Source: Rhizobium sp. Q54
Lineage (GTDB): Bacteria; Bacteroidota; Bacteroidia; Flavobacteriales; Flavobacteriaceae
Reading direction: 5' to 3'
Assembly: GCA_943328505.2 (NCBI GenBank)
Contig: CALQAH020000001.1
Location: 124,001 to 188,000, forward strand
DNA: 64,000 nt
This document shows, piece by piece, positions 26,961 to 36,212 of this stretch (within the stretch, counting starts at the first letter, position 1; every line of letters begins with the position of its first letter). The notes beneath the pieces are model-generated. The model was not told where the DNA came from and did no database searches. It saw only the letters and a list, made by a program, of their open reading frames with translations. Both the position numbers and the translations under genes were made by a program.

Positions 26961-28334
26961 TTAATTCCCTAATAATTTATCGGGATTGTATCCAATATAA
27001 GGCATTTCGGTTTCAACAAATAGCACTCCAAATTCCTCTAGCTCCTTTAAAATGGGTAAATAAACTTCTTTGTGAATGGGTAATTGTACACCAGGCGTTT
27101 TGATATTACCATTCAAGATTTGTAAGGTAGCCATCGCCACTGGAAGCCCAACGGTTTTTGCCATTGCGGTATAGGTTTGGTCATCGCCAATACAAACCAT
27201 TTTGGAATCAATTTGTTTTCTAACACCATTGAGTTCGTAGCCAAATTTGTGATACATGACAATAATGTCTTTATCGTCAGGTTGCAACGTCCAACTGTCG
27301 TTTAAAATTCTTTCTAAAATTTGCGCAGGCGTAGCCTCTTTTAGACCTACAATTTTGTTTGGATTGAACAAATCAAGTTCAATTAATTTATCCCACATGA
27401 TGTCGTCCTGCTCAATACCAAGAGCCATACGGGTTTTTATTTCTACGGAATCTGATGGGTGAAAGGGTAAAAACGAATTGATAAAATCACGGAAACTCAT
27501 GGTTTCTGAGTTTTCCATCGTATACGCATCATCCGTCATGCCAAGTTGAACAAACATGTTCCAAGCCTTAGAATATCCAACTCTTCGAATCGTACCACGA
27601 TATAAGGTTAAAATATCTTCTAATCCATAAACACTGCGGTATTTTAAGGAATCTCTATTGGCATAACCTTCAAATCTTCCGTAACCTTCTACTTCTAAAA
27701 ACTCGGTTCTGCGGAATAATTTATGATACGGAATGTATTTGTATTTTCCCTCTTGAATGAATTTTGCAGCGCCACCTTGCCCCGCCAAAACTACATTTCT
27801 CGGTGCCCAAGTAAATTTATAATTCCAAAGATTGTTGTCCGATTCAGGAGCCACCAAACCACCACAAAACGATTCAAACAAAATCATTTTACCGCCTTTC
27901 TCATGAATTTCATCAATGATTTTCATGGCACTCATATGGTCAATTCCAGGATCAAGCCCAATTTCGTTCATGAAAATGAGGTTGTTGGCTTTTGCTTCTT
28001 CATCCAAACTTTGCATGGCATCGCTAATATAGGAGGCAGTAACCATACTCTTTTTGAAGGTCAAACAATCTTTAGCGACTTCAATATGCATGTGTGCTGG
28101 CAACATTGAAATGACAATATCAGCTTTTTGAATTTCCTCCTGACGTTGTTTTGCATCAAAAATGTCCAAATGAATTGGTGTTGCGTTTGGATGATTATTG
28201 GTTTTTCTTTGTGCCAATTCAAGCGATAAATCACCAATAGTAAGGTGCAATTTTTCTTTGTCGGATTTGTTTAAAAGATATTGTATCAAGGAAGATGCGG
28301 AACGTCCAGCACCAATAATTAGAATATTTCTCAT
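26961..28334 (-). CDS. Saccharopine dehydrogenase-like oxidoreductase
   Basis: A 457-residue enzyme with an N-terminal Rossmann fold (ILIIGAGRSASSLIQYLL at residues 3-20) and the saccharopine dehydrogenase C-terminal domain (NEIGLDPGIDHMSAMKII near residue 130, then FCGGLVAPES). It belongs to the LYS9-like family that interconverts saccharopine with glutamate and aminoadipate semialdehyde. In Bacteroidota this could serve lysine degradation. The start is ATG 28334 (MRNILIIGAG), because the longer frame to 28373 begins upstream of an exact -7 element. The Lrp-type regulator lies 137 bases downstream. Confidence 0.88.
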   Translation of the reverse strand: MRNILIIGAGRSASSLIQYLLNKSDKEKLHLTIGDLSLELAQRKTNNHPNATPIHLDIFDAKQRQEEIQKADIVISMLPAHMHIEVAKDCLTFKKSMVTASYISDAMQSLDEEAKANNLIFMNEIGLDPGIDHMSAMKIIDEIHEKGGKMILFESFCGGLVAPESDNNLWNYKFTWAPRNVVLAGQGGAAKFIQEGKYKYIPYHKLFRRTEFLEVEGYGRFEGYANRDSLKYRSVYGLEDILTLYRGTIRRVGYSKAWNMFVQLGMTDDAYTMENSETMSFRDFINSFLPFHPSDSVEIKTRMALGIEQDDIMWDKLIELDLFNPNKIVGLKEATPAQILERILNDSWTLQPDDKDIIVMYHKFGYELNGVRKQIDSKMVCIGDDQTYTAMAKTVGLPVAMATLQILNGNIKTPGVQLPIHKEVYLPILKELEEFGVLFVETEMPYIGYNPDKLLGN

Positions 28335-28354
28335 CGTTTGTTTGTAATAGTGGA

Positions 28355-28362
28355 CAAAGGTA
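28355..28362 (-). promoter_or_regulatory. -7 element upstream of the saccharopine dehydrogenase-like gene
   Basis: Minus strand TACCTTTG, an exact TAnnTTTG match 21 bases before the ATG at 28334. It rules out the longer ORF start. Confidence 0.5.
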
Positions 28363-28470
28363 TGAATTTGCAATTATTTCTTTTAGTAAAGTCAAAAAGA
28401 AACAAGAATTCTACTATTGTACACGAATCAATTCATGTAAAATAGTGTAATTTAACTATTAAAAATGTAT

Positions 28471-28797
28471 TTATTCTAAGTCGTTTTCTAACGCTTCCAA
28501 TTCTTTTTTGTCTTCTTTTTTGTTCTCAATTTTTGTTTTTTCGAAGCCAGCGTCTTTAGCTATTTCATCTTTTATAAAAAGTTCTTTACCAATAACTAAT
28601 AAAATGCAAATTCCAGTCACAAATAAAACTATTTTTGGAAAATTCTGCTGCTTTCCATCCGATTTTTTAAATGCTAAAAAGGCTACTACTAGAGCTAATC
28701 CATTGGGAATTATTGCGATTGTTCCCATGGGTAAAATGGTAAATACTATGCCTAAAACACAAAAGATACTTGCTGTTATGATCAATATTTTTCTCAT
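28471..28797 (-). CDS. Small membrane protein with charged tail, unknown
   Basis: A 108-residue protein with three hydrophobic segments (about residues 4-22, 26-44 and 56-73) and a soluble tail dominated by Lys and Glu (TKIENKKEDKKELEAL). No family is recognised. It starts 11 bases after the stop of the DUF3108 gene on the same strand, so the two probably form a small operon. The tail looks like a coiled coil. The function is unknown. Confidence 0.6.
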   Translation of the reverse strand: MRKILIITASIFCVLGIVFTILPMGTIAIIPNGLALVVAFLAFKKSDGKQQNFPKIVLFVTGICILLVIGKELFIKDEIAKDAGFEKTKIENKKEDKKELEALENDLE

Positions 28798-28808
28798 GAT
28801 TCGTATAA

Positions 28809-29570
28809 TTAAATCCCAGTTGCTGAGGTTAATGTTAATTGACCTGTTCCAACAGGAATGCTAAATTTGATTAATGCTGGTATTTTTTTTGCATCGGCGG
28901 TAAGCCAAATTAGGTTTTTATCTTTGCCACGTAAAGCATCTGTTTTGGCTCCAATAGAAATTTTATAACATTCTTTTTTCCCCAAATTTCCAGCACTCAC
29001 GGTTTCATTTCCCATAAATTTCACAACAACAGGAATTTCACTTTCATCAAAAACAATTGTAAACGCTTTGGTTTGACCCACTTTGTATTTCGAAAAATCA
29101 ACGGTTCTTAATTTGTACAAAATCGAAACTACATCTTGAGTTGCGCCACCAACGCTAAAAGTTTTTTGTGTTTCGGGTTTGTTTTTACGTTTCATGGTGC
29201 TGTTAATCTGATTGCCTTTGAAAACGTATTTTTCTTTTTTAGTATAACCACCTTCGTCAATGCTTCGTTTGTATAAACTTGGTTTTAACGTTAGAGGATT
29301 TACATACGACTCGTATAAATCTCTGATTTTAAAAAAAGAATCCCATTTGCTGTAGGTTGCTGCTTCACAATTCAAATGTAAATAGGTGTTTTTTGCAGTG
29401 GTAACAGTTTCAGTGGTCATGGTAATTTGCGCCAGTTGTGTCATTAAACCACTCATGTTGTATGAACCTGCAAAGACCAATTTTTCGCCAGCTTTTATGT
29501 ATGAAGTATTCTCAGAAGAAAATGAACAAAAAAGCAAGAATGTTGAAAATATAAAAAGTATTTTTTTCAT
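28809..29570 (-). CDS. DUF3108 periplasmic/envelope protein
   Basis: A 253-residue exported protein. The signal peptide runs to about residue 20 (MKKILFIFSTFLLFCSFSS), with a cysteine at 15 that might allow lipidation. The remaining beta-rich sequence, including AGEKLVFAGSYNMSGLMTQLAQ and YKVGQTKAFTIVFDE, and the conserved tail KNLIWLTADAKKIPALIKFSIPVGTGQLTL match DUF3108, a beta-sandwich family of unknown function in Bacteroidota and Proteobacteria. It is followed closely by a small membrane protein gene. A lipocalin-like binding role is possible but unproven. Confidence 0.78.
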   Translation of the reverse strand: MKKILFIFSTFLLFCSFSSENTSYIKAGEKLVFAGSYNMSGLMTQLAQITMTTETVTTAKNTYLHLNCEAATYSKWDSFFKIRDLYESYVNPLTLKPSLYKRSIDEGGYTKKEKYVFKGNQINSTMKRKNKPETQKTFSVGGATQDVVSILYKLRTVDFSKYKVGQTKAFTIVFDESEIPVVVKFMGNETVSAGNLGKKECYKISIGAKTDALRGKDKNLIWLTADAKKIPALIKFSIPVGTGQLTLTSATGI

Positions 29571-29662
29571 GTTTGTATTTTAGGGTGTAAATATAATTTT
29601 TTTAAAACTGTTAAATTCTTAAAAAAATTCTAAATTTCGATTCGCTATTAATGGGTAACTGA

Positions 29663-29670
29663 TAAATTTG
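29663..29670 (+). promoter_or_regulatory. -7 element upstream of the DUF423 gene
   Basis: TAAATTTG, an exact TAnnTTTG match 24 bases before the ATG at 29695. Confidence 0.45.
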
Positions 29671-29694
29671 TAAAATAGTATACGTAAATAAAAC

Positions 29695-30081
29695 ATGGAT
29701 AAGAAAATAATAAGTACAGCAGCTCTTTTTGGAATGATTGCAATTATTTTGGGTGCTTTTGGAGCACATAAATTGAAAGAAGTTTTAACCTTAGAACAAC
29801 TGAATACTTTTGAAACGGGTGTTAAATATCAAATGTATCATGCTTTGCTTTTATTATTTGTTGGAATGAATGCTACGCTGTCTTTAAAAACCAAAAATGC
29901 AATCTATTTTTTAACGCTTTTTGGTGTTGTTTTCTTCTCAGGATCAATATATGCGTTAGCGACCAATAGTCTAACTGCATTTGATTTTCGAATGATTGGT
30001 TTTATAACTCCTATTGGTGGACTACTATTAATAATGGCTTGGAGCGTTTTATTGGTAAGTTATTTGAAGAAAAAAGCATAA
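29695..30081 (+). CDS. DUF423 (YgdD/YwdK-like) membrane protein
   Basis: A 128-residue protein with four membrane segments (about residues 5-22, 45-62, 70-88 and 97-118). The N-terminal IAIILGAFGAHKLKEVLT and the central ETGVKYQMYHALLLL are diagnostic of DUF423 (UPF0382). The family is widespread, small and functionally uncharacterised. It has its own -7 element and precedes pckA by 80 bases on the same strand, but pckA also appears to have a promoter. Confidence 0.85.
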   Translation: MDKKIISTAALFGMIAIILGAFGAHKLKEVLTLEQLNTFETGVKYQMYHALLLLFVGMNATLSLKTKNAIYFLTLFGVVFFSGSIYALATNSLTAFDFRMIGFITPIGGLLLIMAWSVLLVSYLKKKA

Positions 30082-30118
30082 TAGTTTGATAAAAAAATAA
30101 TTTCTTTAATTTAATTTT

Positions 30119-30126
30119 TAACTTTG
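30119..30126 (+). promoter_or_regulatory. -7 element upstream of pckA
   Basis: TAACTTTG, an exact TAnnTTTG match 35 bases before the pckA ATG. Confidence 0.5.
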
Positions 30127-30161
30127 CGCTTTATTTTATAATGCAAAACTAATTTATTTCT

Positions 30162-31787
30162 ATGGAGAATTCTGCACAAATTACGAAATCGATTTCGCTA
30201 GAAAAATATGGAATAATCAACGCTCATGATGTTATATACAATCCTTCCTTTGAATTATTGTTTCATGAAGAATTAAATCCAAATTTAGAAGGCTTTGAAA
30301 GAGGACAATTAACTGAACTTGGTGCTGTAAATGTAATGACTGGGGTTTTCACTGGTCGATCTCCAAAAGATAAATACATTGTAAAAGATGATGTTAGCAA
30401 AGACACTTTTTGGTGGACCTCTGAAAAAGCGGTAAACGACAATAAGCCTATTTCACAAACTACGTGGAATGCTTTAAAAGAAAACACAGTTGAACAATTA
30501 TCAGGCAAAAAATTATTTGTAATAGATGCTTTTTGTGGTGCTAATGAAAACACAAGATTAAAAGTTCGTTTTATTATGGAAGTTGCTTGGCAAGCACACT
30601 TCGTTAAAAATATGTTCATTCGTCCAACGGATGAGGAATTAGATAATTTTGGAGAACCCGATTTTATTGTCATGAATGCTTCTAAAAAAGGATTTAAAGA
30701 TTTTGCTGCACATGGATTAAATTCAGAAGTATATGTTGCTTTCAATTTAACGGAGAAAATCCAATTAATTGGTGGGACTTGGTACGGTGGAGAGATGAAA
30801 AAAGGATTATTTTCCATGATGAATTATTATCTACCATTACAAGGAATTGCTTCGATGCACTGTTCTGCAAATAAAGGAAAAGGTGGCGATGTAGCTGTGT
30901 TTTTTGGATTGTCAGGAACCGGTAAAACAACTTTATCAACCGATCCTAAAAGAGAATTAATAGGAGATGATGAACACGGTTGGGACAATGATGGTGTTTT
31001 TAATTTTGAAGGCGGATGTTACGCCAAAACCATAGATTTAAGTGCAGAAAACGAACCTGATATTTTTGGAGCCATCACAAAAGATGCTTTATTAGAAAAC
31101 GTAACCGTTGATGCCGATGGTAAAATAGATTTCAAAGATGGTTCTGTTACCCAAAACACAAGGGTTTCTTATCCAATTAATCATATTCACAATATTGTTA
31201 AACCTATTTCAAAAGCAGGTCACGCTACCAAAGTTATTTTCTTAACAGCTGATGCTTTTGGTGTGATGCCTCCAGTTTCTAAATTAACTCCAGAGCAAAC
31301 TAAATATTATTTTCTTTCTGGATTCACCGCTAAATTGGCTGGAACTGAAAGAGGAGTAACTGAACCAACACCAACATTTTCCGCTTGTTTTGGTAAAGCC
31401 TTTTTATCATTGCATCCAACAAAATACGGTGAAGAATTGGTAAAGAAAATGGAAAATCACAATGCAACAGCTTATATGGTAAATACGGGTTGGAACGGAA
31501 CAGGAAAACGTATTTCTATAAAAGACACACGTGCAATTATTGACGCTATTTTAGACGGTTCAATTGAAAAGGCACAAACCAAAACAATCCCAACATTTAA
31601 CTTTGTCGTGCCAACATCGCTACACGATGTTAATCCAGACATTTTAGACCCAAGAGACACTTATGCTGATGCTTCCGAATGGACTATAAAAGCAGAAGAT
31701 TTAGCGGCAAGATTCATCAAGAATTTTGCTCAATATACCGATAATGAAGAAGGCTTGAACTTAGTGAAAGCTGGACCTCAATTATAA
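30162..31787 (+). CDS. pckA: Phosphoenolpyruvate carboxykinase (ATP)
   Basis: A 541-residue ATP-dependent PEP carboxykinase interconverting oxaloacetate and PEP, a key step of gluconeogenesis and anaplerosis. The P-loop (kinase-1a) is [16 protein letters not shown] near residues 248-263. The metal-binding kinase-2 motif is [22 protein letters not shown] near 268-289. The substrate region TGRSPKDKY is at about 64-72 and [12 protein letters not shown] near 204-215. The presence of these ATP-type signatures and the length exclude the GTP-dependent form. A strong bidirectional terminator follows. Confidence 0.97.
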   Translation: MENSAQITKSISLEKYGIINAHDVIYNPSFELLFHEELNPNLEGFERGQLTELGAVNVMTGVFTGRSPKDKYIVKDDVSKDTFWWTSEKAVNDNKPISQTTWNALKENTVEQLSGKKLFVIDAFCGANENTRLKVRFIMEVAWQAHFVKNMFIRPTDEELDNFGEPDFIVMNASKKGFKDFAAHGLNSEVYVAFNLTEKIQLIGGTWYGGEMKKGLFSMMNYYLPLQGIASMHCSANKGKGGDVAVFFGLSGTGKTTLSTDPKRELIGDDEHGWDNDGVFNFEGGCYAKTIDLSAENEPDIFGAITKDALLENVTVDADGKIDFKDGSVTQNTRVSYPINHIHNIVKPISKAGHATKVIFLTADAFGVMPPVSKLTPEQTKYYFLSGFTAKLAGTERGVTEPTPTFSACFGKAFLSLHPTKYGEELVKKMENHNATAYMVNTGWNGTGKRISIKDTRAIIDAILDGSIEKAQTKTIPTFNFVVPTSLHDVNPDILDPRDTYADASEWTIKAEDLAARFIKNFAQYTDNEEGLNLVKAGPQL

Positions 31788-31806
31788 TTATCTAACTAAC
31801 CAAACT

Positions 31807-31840
31807 AAAAAGAGTCCCGATTTATTGGGACTCTTTTTTT
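31807..31840. terminator. Bidirectional terminator between pckA and batE
   Basis: AAAAAGAGTCCC (31807-31818) pairs with GGGACTCTTTTT (31827-31838) around an 8-base loop. A T-run follows on the plus strand and an A-run precedes it, so the hairpin can end both pckA and the convergent bat operon. Confidence 0.9.
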
Positions 31841-31862
31841 ATACCATGTATTGCCGCTTACG

Positions 31863-32606
31863 TTATTTCAATTCTTTTATGGCACTAGTTTCAATCCAAC
31901 CTGTTGTTTCATCAGTTAGTTCAATTTTTTTCCAATTTGCAATACTTTCTAGTATATAGACTTTGGTTCCTTCATGCAAAACAAACGCATCAGGACTAGA
32001 GTTTTTAGGTTCGCTTTTAACTGAAACTATCTCAGAAAAAACAATGGCGGGTTTTTCATTTTCATATTGCATCTTTTCATAAATACCTGAAGAAACACTT
32101 ACTGATATTGCTAATAGTAAAATAAACATACCCGAGAAAAATATTCTTTTTAGTAGTGTGGTTTGGGAAAAATAGTATCCAATAAAAAACAGTAAAAAGA
32201 GAAATGCAAAAGATACAGCAATCCAAGCCCAAGTATCATAATGAAAGCTTGAAGTAAAGTCTTTAATGATTTTATGAAAGCCAACTTTTGGGATAACTTT
32301 AATATCATCGATTGCCATTTTTTGCGCAAAACCTAAATTAGTTTTTAGGTCTTTGTCATTCGGATTTATCAAAAGCGCTTTTTCATAATTGTAAATGGCT
32401 GGAGCCACTTGGTGTAATTTATAATAACAATTTCCCAAATTAAAATACAAATCTGACGACTGCTTCCCTGATTTTAGGATGCTTTCATAGCTTGTGATAG
32501 CTTCTTGATACTTCTCTTTTTGGTAAAATGCATTTCCTTTTTCAAAAGCAGTTTGTGCTATTGAAATTTGAAAAATGAAGAGAAATAGGTATAGTATATT
32601 TTTCAT
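31863..32606 (-). CDS. batE: BatE: TPR and SH3-like membrane protein
   Basis: A 247-residue protein and the last gene of the bat operon. A signal peptide (to about residue 18) is followed by TPR repeats at about residues 20-90 (AITSYESILKSGKQSSDLYFNLGNCYYKL). Two TM segments come next (about 128-148 and 155-172), then a C-terminal bacterial SH3-like domain (EGTKVYILESIANWKKIELTDETTGWI). This order is that of BatE. The Bat proteins are thought to form an inner-membrane/periplasmic complex linked to stress tolerance; the molecular role is unresolved. The shared terminator lies downstream. Confidence 0.85.
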   Translation of the reverse strand: MKNILYLFLFIFQISIAQTAFEKGNAFYQKEKYQEAITSYESILKSGKQSSDLYFNLGNCYYKLHQVAPAIYNYEKALLINPNDKDLKTNLGFAQKMAIDDIKVIPKVGFHKIIKDFTSSFHYDTWAWIAVSFAFLFLLFFIGYYFSQTTLLKRIFFSGMFILLLAISVSVSSGIYEKMQYENEKPAIVFSEIVSVKSEPKNSSPDAFVLHEGTKVYILESIANWKKIELTDETTGWIETSAIKELK

Positions 32607-32634
32607 TTTTAAACCATTGTGGTGTTAAGGTCTA

Positions 32635-34407
32635 TTAAGATAATTGTTTCTCCAAACTCGATATAATCACTACTGCTTTATCATAATCTTGCTGAATAGC
32701 AGTTTCTGACGCTGGAGAATATCTTGCAAATTCGCAATTTTCGGTTAGTGCAATAAAATTGGTTACAGATTCTGAATCAGCTTTTCTCGAAAGTAAAATT
32801 TCTGTAATTTTTTCTTTGCTCATCTCAGAGGTTTCGATATTTAGTTTGGCTTTCAAGAAGTTGTGCATGGCTTTTTCAAGTGCAATATAAAAGGGTTCTT
32901 TGTTACCCAAATGTTGTTTGGCTTCCGATAGATATTTTTTAGCTAATTTGTTTGATAATTTTATTTTGTTACCAACAACATCTCCGTCAATGGCTTCTTT
33001 TCTTTTTTTAGCAATCATAAAAAACGGAATTGCTAAAAACGGTAAAGTCATTAAAGTATAAAACAAATTGGAACCTAAGAAGTCATCTTTGGTAATTGGT
33101 GACAGCATCGTTTTTTGTTTATTATAGGCAAATGTTTTAATGGCTTCAATACTTGCTTTTGTAACTTCATTTGGATTTGATTTACCTGAACTTGCAATAC
33201 TTGGACCATCCAATACGTTGATTAAAATTTCTTTAGAGGTTATGGTTTTATAACGTCCAGTTGCTAAATCAAAATAGGTAAAACGCAGTGGTTTTATTTG
33301 GTAATTCCCTTTAAATTGAGGTATTATAGTGTATTTATCAGCTATTTTACCATTCATCCCAGAAAGTGGAGTTGTCACGTTTTCAGTATGAATTGGGTCA
33401 TACATTTCCAATGCCGAAGGAACAACTGGCTTTGGTAAATTAAACAGTTTTAAATTTCCAGTACCAGAAACACTTACATTCAAATCGAGTGATTCGCCAT
33501 TTTTTAACATGGTTTTAGAAGGAGAAACATTAAAATCAAACCTACCTACAGCTCCTGTAAAATCTTCTGGTTTCCCCGATTCTGGTAAGGCTCTAACATT
33601 AATAACTTTGCTTCCCGCAGAAACTCGTTTGCTGTCTTGGGTCATCAAGGCTTGTCCCCAAATATTTCTTCTATTTGTTGGAACTTGTACATCTATATCT
33701 AATGAAAGCGGTTCTATTTCAAGTTTACCAGATTTTTGTGGATACAAAACGGTTTTTCTCAAAACTACATAACGATAGCGCTCTCCTTTGAACATTCCTT
33801 CTTCAGCAACCAATTGTTTAATATCGATGTTTTGACTCCAGAAATCGTTGTATTTTGGTTTACTTAATTCTCTCCAGTTGGTAATTCCAATATTATAACT
33901 AAAATAGATTTTATAAACTACCGTTATCGGTTCATTAACATAAGGATTTGCTTTGGATACATCGGCCACTAAATAAATATTATCGTCTGCACTAATAGCG
34001 GGTGCTTCATTTGGGTCTTTTGGAATTTCAACCGCATTGGTCACATTCATTTTAATAGGTGATGTTTTGTATATCTGACCGTTGATTTCAATGGATGCTT
34101 GTCGAATGGTTAAAGCCCCTTTTTGTGAAGGCATTAAAACATAGGAGTACGCTTTGTTAAAAGTACTTCTTCCATTAATCCAAGATTGACTAACGGATTG
34201 ACTAGGACCAGCTACAACTCTAAAACCTGATGATTCAAAGTTGGGTGGAATAAAATTATCGCCATCGGCATTCATAGAAAATTCGATACGAACTTTCTCG
34301 TTTAACCCTAAAGTATTCTTACTCACTTTTGCCTCAAATTGAACTTGAGCCTGAAGGGAACAATTGATGGTTAAAAATAATAGTATTATAAATCTTTTCA
34401 TTTTCAA
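32635..34407 (-). CDS. batD: BatD: oxygen-tolerance family protein
   Basis: A 590-residue BatD. A signal peptide (about 1-20, ending SLQAQ) is followed by a long periplasmic region of repeated beta-sandwich domains (VQFEAKVSKNTLGLNEKVRIEF, then NVSVSGTGNLKLFNLPKP). A TM segment sits near residues 447-465 (LFYTLMTLPFLAIPFFMI), and the cytoplasmic C-terminal tail is helical. The architecture and position between batC and batE are standard. BatD is expected to present its domains to the periplasm while BatA/BatB contribute von Willebrand domains. No missing segment is apparent. Confidence 0.87.
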   Translation of the reverse strand: MKMKRFIILLFLTINCSLQAQVQFEAKVSKNTLGLNEKVRIEFSMNADGDNFIPPNFESSGFRVVAGPSQSVSQSWINGRSTFNKAYSYVLMPSQKGALTIRQASIEINGQIYKTSPIKMNVTNAVEIPKDPNEAPAISADDNIYLVADVSKANPYVNEPITVVYKIYFSYNIGITNWRELSKPKYNDFWSQNIDIKQLVAEEGMFKGERYRYVVLRKTVLYPQKSGKLEIEPLSLDIDVQVPTNRRNIWGQALMTQDSKRVSAGSKVINVRALPESGKPEDFTGAVGRFDFNVSPSKTMLKNGESLDLNVSVSGTGNLKLFNLPKPVVPSALEMYDPIHTENVTTPLSGMNGKIADKYTIIPQFKGNYQIKPLRFTYFDLATGRYKTITSKEILINVLDGPSIASSGKSNPNEVTKASIEAIKTFAYNKQKTMLSPITKDDFLGSNLFYTLMTLPFLAIPFFMIAKKRKEAIDGDVVGNKIKLSNKLAKKYLSEAKQHLGNKEPFYIALEKAMHNFLKAKLNIETSEMSKEKITEILLSRKADSESVTNFIALTENCEFARYSPASETAIQQDYDKAVVIISSLEKQLS

Positions 34408-34424
34408 ATTTCAAATTAATTTGA

Positions 34425-35168
34425 TTACCAGTCTTTTTCTGCCTTTTTAGGATTGACTTTCACTTTTTGTTGATTGACTTTATCCTGAACTTTTTTCTCT
34501 TCATTATTTACGGCATCCAACATACTTTCTAATCGTTGTTTGGAAATTCCGCCAGGTTGAGGTTTTGGTTTTCCTTGGTTTTGATTTTTGTCGTCTTGTT
34601 TGTTTTTATCGTTTTTGCCGTCTTTATTTTTATCGTCTTTTTTGTCTTTGTCTTCGTCTTTTTTCTTGTCGTCTTTCTTGTCCTTCTTGTCTTTTTTATC
34701 GTCTTTTTTGTCCTTGTCTTTGTTCTTATCGTCTTTTGGAGGATTGTTTTTTAAGTATTCTTTAGCCAAAGCGAAGTTATATCTTGTTTCTTCATCAGTC
34801 GGATTGTTTCGCAAAGCATTTTTATAGGCTTCAACGGCATTGGAATAATCTTTTTCATTCATCAAAGTATTGCCAAGATTGTGATAAGCTTGGTGTTTTT
34901 CTGGACGTGTAGTTGCCGTTTTTATCGCTTTTGCAAATTGATATTTAGATTCTGCAGATTGATTTTGTTTGTAGATGGAATTTCCCAAATTATAAGATGC
35001 AATTGCTTTTTTCGGATTTTTAGATTGAGAAATTCTAAAATCAGCTTCAGCATCAGCATATTTTTCATCTGCAAAGTTATCATTCCCTTTTGGCAAATAT
35101 TTATCTTTCTCTTGCGACTTAGCCACAAAAGCGAGCAAGAGTAAACTATATAAAAATAACTTTTTCAT
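34425..35168 (-). CDS. batC: BatC: TPR protein with Lys/Asp low-complexity segment
   Basis: A 247-residue protein. A signal peptide (to about residue 18) is followed by TPR repeats at about residues 25-140 (AIASYNLGNSIYKQNQSAESKYQFA and YHNLGNTLMNEKDYSNAVEAYKNAL). From about residue 140 to 205 it is almost only Lys, Asp, Asn and Gln, in short KDKKDD-type repeats, before a conserved tail PGGISKQRLESMLDA and a basic end. The charged stretch lies between TPR and tail, is probably disordered, and is a likely site of replication slippage. It directly abuts batB with no spacer. TPRs suggest a scaffold for BatA, BatB and BatD. Confidence 0.85.
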   Translation of the reverse strand: MKKLFLYSLLLLAFVAKSQEKDKYLPKGNDNFADEKYADAEADFRISQSKNPKKAIASYNLGNSIYKQNQSAESKYQFAKAIKTATTRPEKHQAYHNLGNTLMNEKDYSNAVEAYKNALRNNPTDEETRYNFALAKEYLKNNPPKDDKNKDKDKKDDKKDKKDKKDDKKKDEDKDKKDDKNKDGKNDKNKQDDKNQNQGKPKPQPGGISKQRLESMLDAVNNEEKKVQDKVNQQKVKVNPKKAEKDW

Positions 35169-36206
35169 TTATTCTTTTTCATTAAATAAATTCATCTTTT
35201 TCACCCATTTGGTTCTTTTTTCCAAAAAGAAAATATCTAAAAACAATAAGAAAAAACCAAATCCTAAGAACCATTGAAATTGCGATTGGAAATCGGCCAT
35301 TTGTGTGCTTTCAAATTCTGTTTTTTCAATGTTGTCTAAAGCATTTTTGACATAATCTAAAACCGCTTTTGTTGAATTTCCATCCACATATCCGCCTTTA
35401 GTTAGTTTGCCAATTGCTTTTAAAACTTCGCTATTTCTTTTTGTGTTTACCACATCATTGTCTTGGTCTCTTTGGAAACTTTCAACTACACCATTTCTTT
35501 TTAATGGAATTGGACCGCCATTTTCGGTTCCAATACCGACGGTAATAATTTTTAAACCTAATTTCTTAGCTTCTTCAGCTGCGCTTTCTGCATTGTCGGA
35601 ATGATCTTCACCATCGGAAAGGATAATCAATAGCTTGTTGGTTTTGTCTTTTTTATCTATATAGGTTGATGCCAATTCAATGGCTTCATCGATAGAAGTT
35701 CCTTGTGAAGATACAATACCAGGATTCATTCCTTGTAAAAACATTTTGGCAATACTATAATCCGTAGTTATTGGCAAAACTGGGAAAGCACTTCCTGAAT
35801 AGGCAATAATTCCAATTCTATCGTTGCCCAATTGGTTGATGATTTGAGAAACAATTTGCTTGCTTTTTTCTAATCTATTGGGCGCTACATCTTCAGCCAA
35901 CATACTTTTAGAAACGTCAATCGCAAAAATAATGTCTATTCCTTCACGTTTAACGGTTTCTAATTTAGTGCCAATTTTTGGGTTTACTAAGCCAATAATC
36001 AGGCACGTTAAAGCCAATAAAACAACTGCTATTTTTAAAATAGGTTTAAAAATTGATTTCTCTGGGCTCAACTTTTTAATTAATTCTAAATCACCAAATT
36101 CTTTTTGTTTTTTTCTTTTCCAGAATTGAACATACAAGAAAAGCAATGTCAAAATTGGAATGACAATCAAGAAATACAAATAACTTTTTTCTTCTAACTC
36201 GTACAT
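35169..36206 (-). CDS. batB: BatB: von Willebrand factor A membrane protein
   Basis: A 345-residue inner-membrane protein. TM segments lie near residues 10-26 and 55-75, then a vWA domain at about 88-290 with the MIDAS motif DVSKSML (DxSxS) and the later conserved LLIILSDGEDHSDNAE. A third TM is near residues 310-330. MIDAS residues are intact, so metal-dependent ligand binding is expected. It follows batA after 6 bases and touches batC. Together with BatA and the MoxR ATPase it forms the conserved MoxR-vWA module. Confidence 0.9.
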   Translation of the reverse strand: MYELEEKSYLYFLIVIPILTLLFLYVQFWKRKKQKEFGDLELIKKLSPEKSIFKPILKIAVVLLALTCLIIGLVNPKIGTKLETVKREGIDIIFAIDVSKSMLAEDVAPNRLEKSKQIVSQIINQLGNDRIGIIAYSGSAFPVLPITTDYSIAKMFLQGMNPGIVSSQGTSIDEAIELASTYIDKKDKTNKLLIILSDGEDHSDNAESAAEEAKKLGLKIITVGIGTENGGPIPLKRNGVVESFQRDQDNDVVNTKRNSEVLKAIGKLTKGGYVDGNSTKAVLDYVKNALDNIEKTEFESTQMADFQSQFQWFLGFGFFLLFLDIFFLEKRTKWVKKMNLFNEKE

Positions 36207-36212
36207 AATTCT

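Noticed and set aside
34536..34827. Several overlapping plus-strand hydrophobic ORFs opposite batC
   Set aside because: They are antisense shadows of the Lys/Asp repeat, which reads as Phe/Val/Leu on the other strand.
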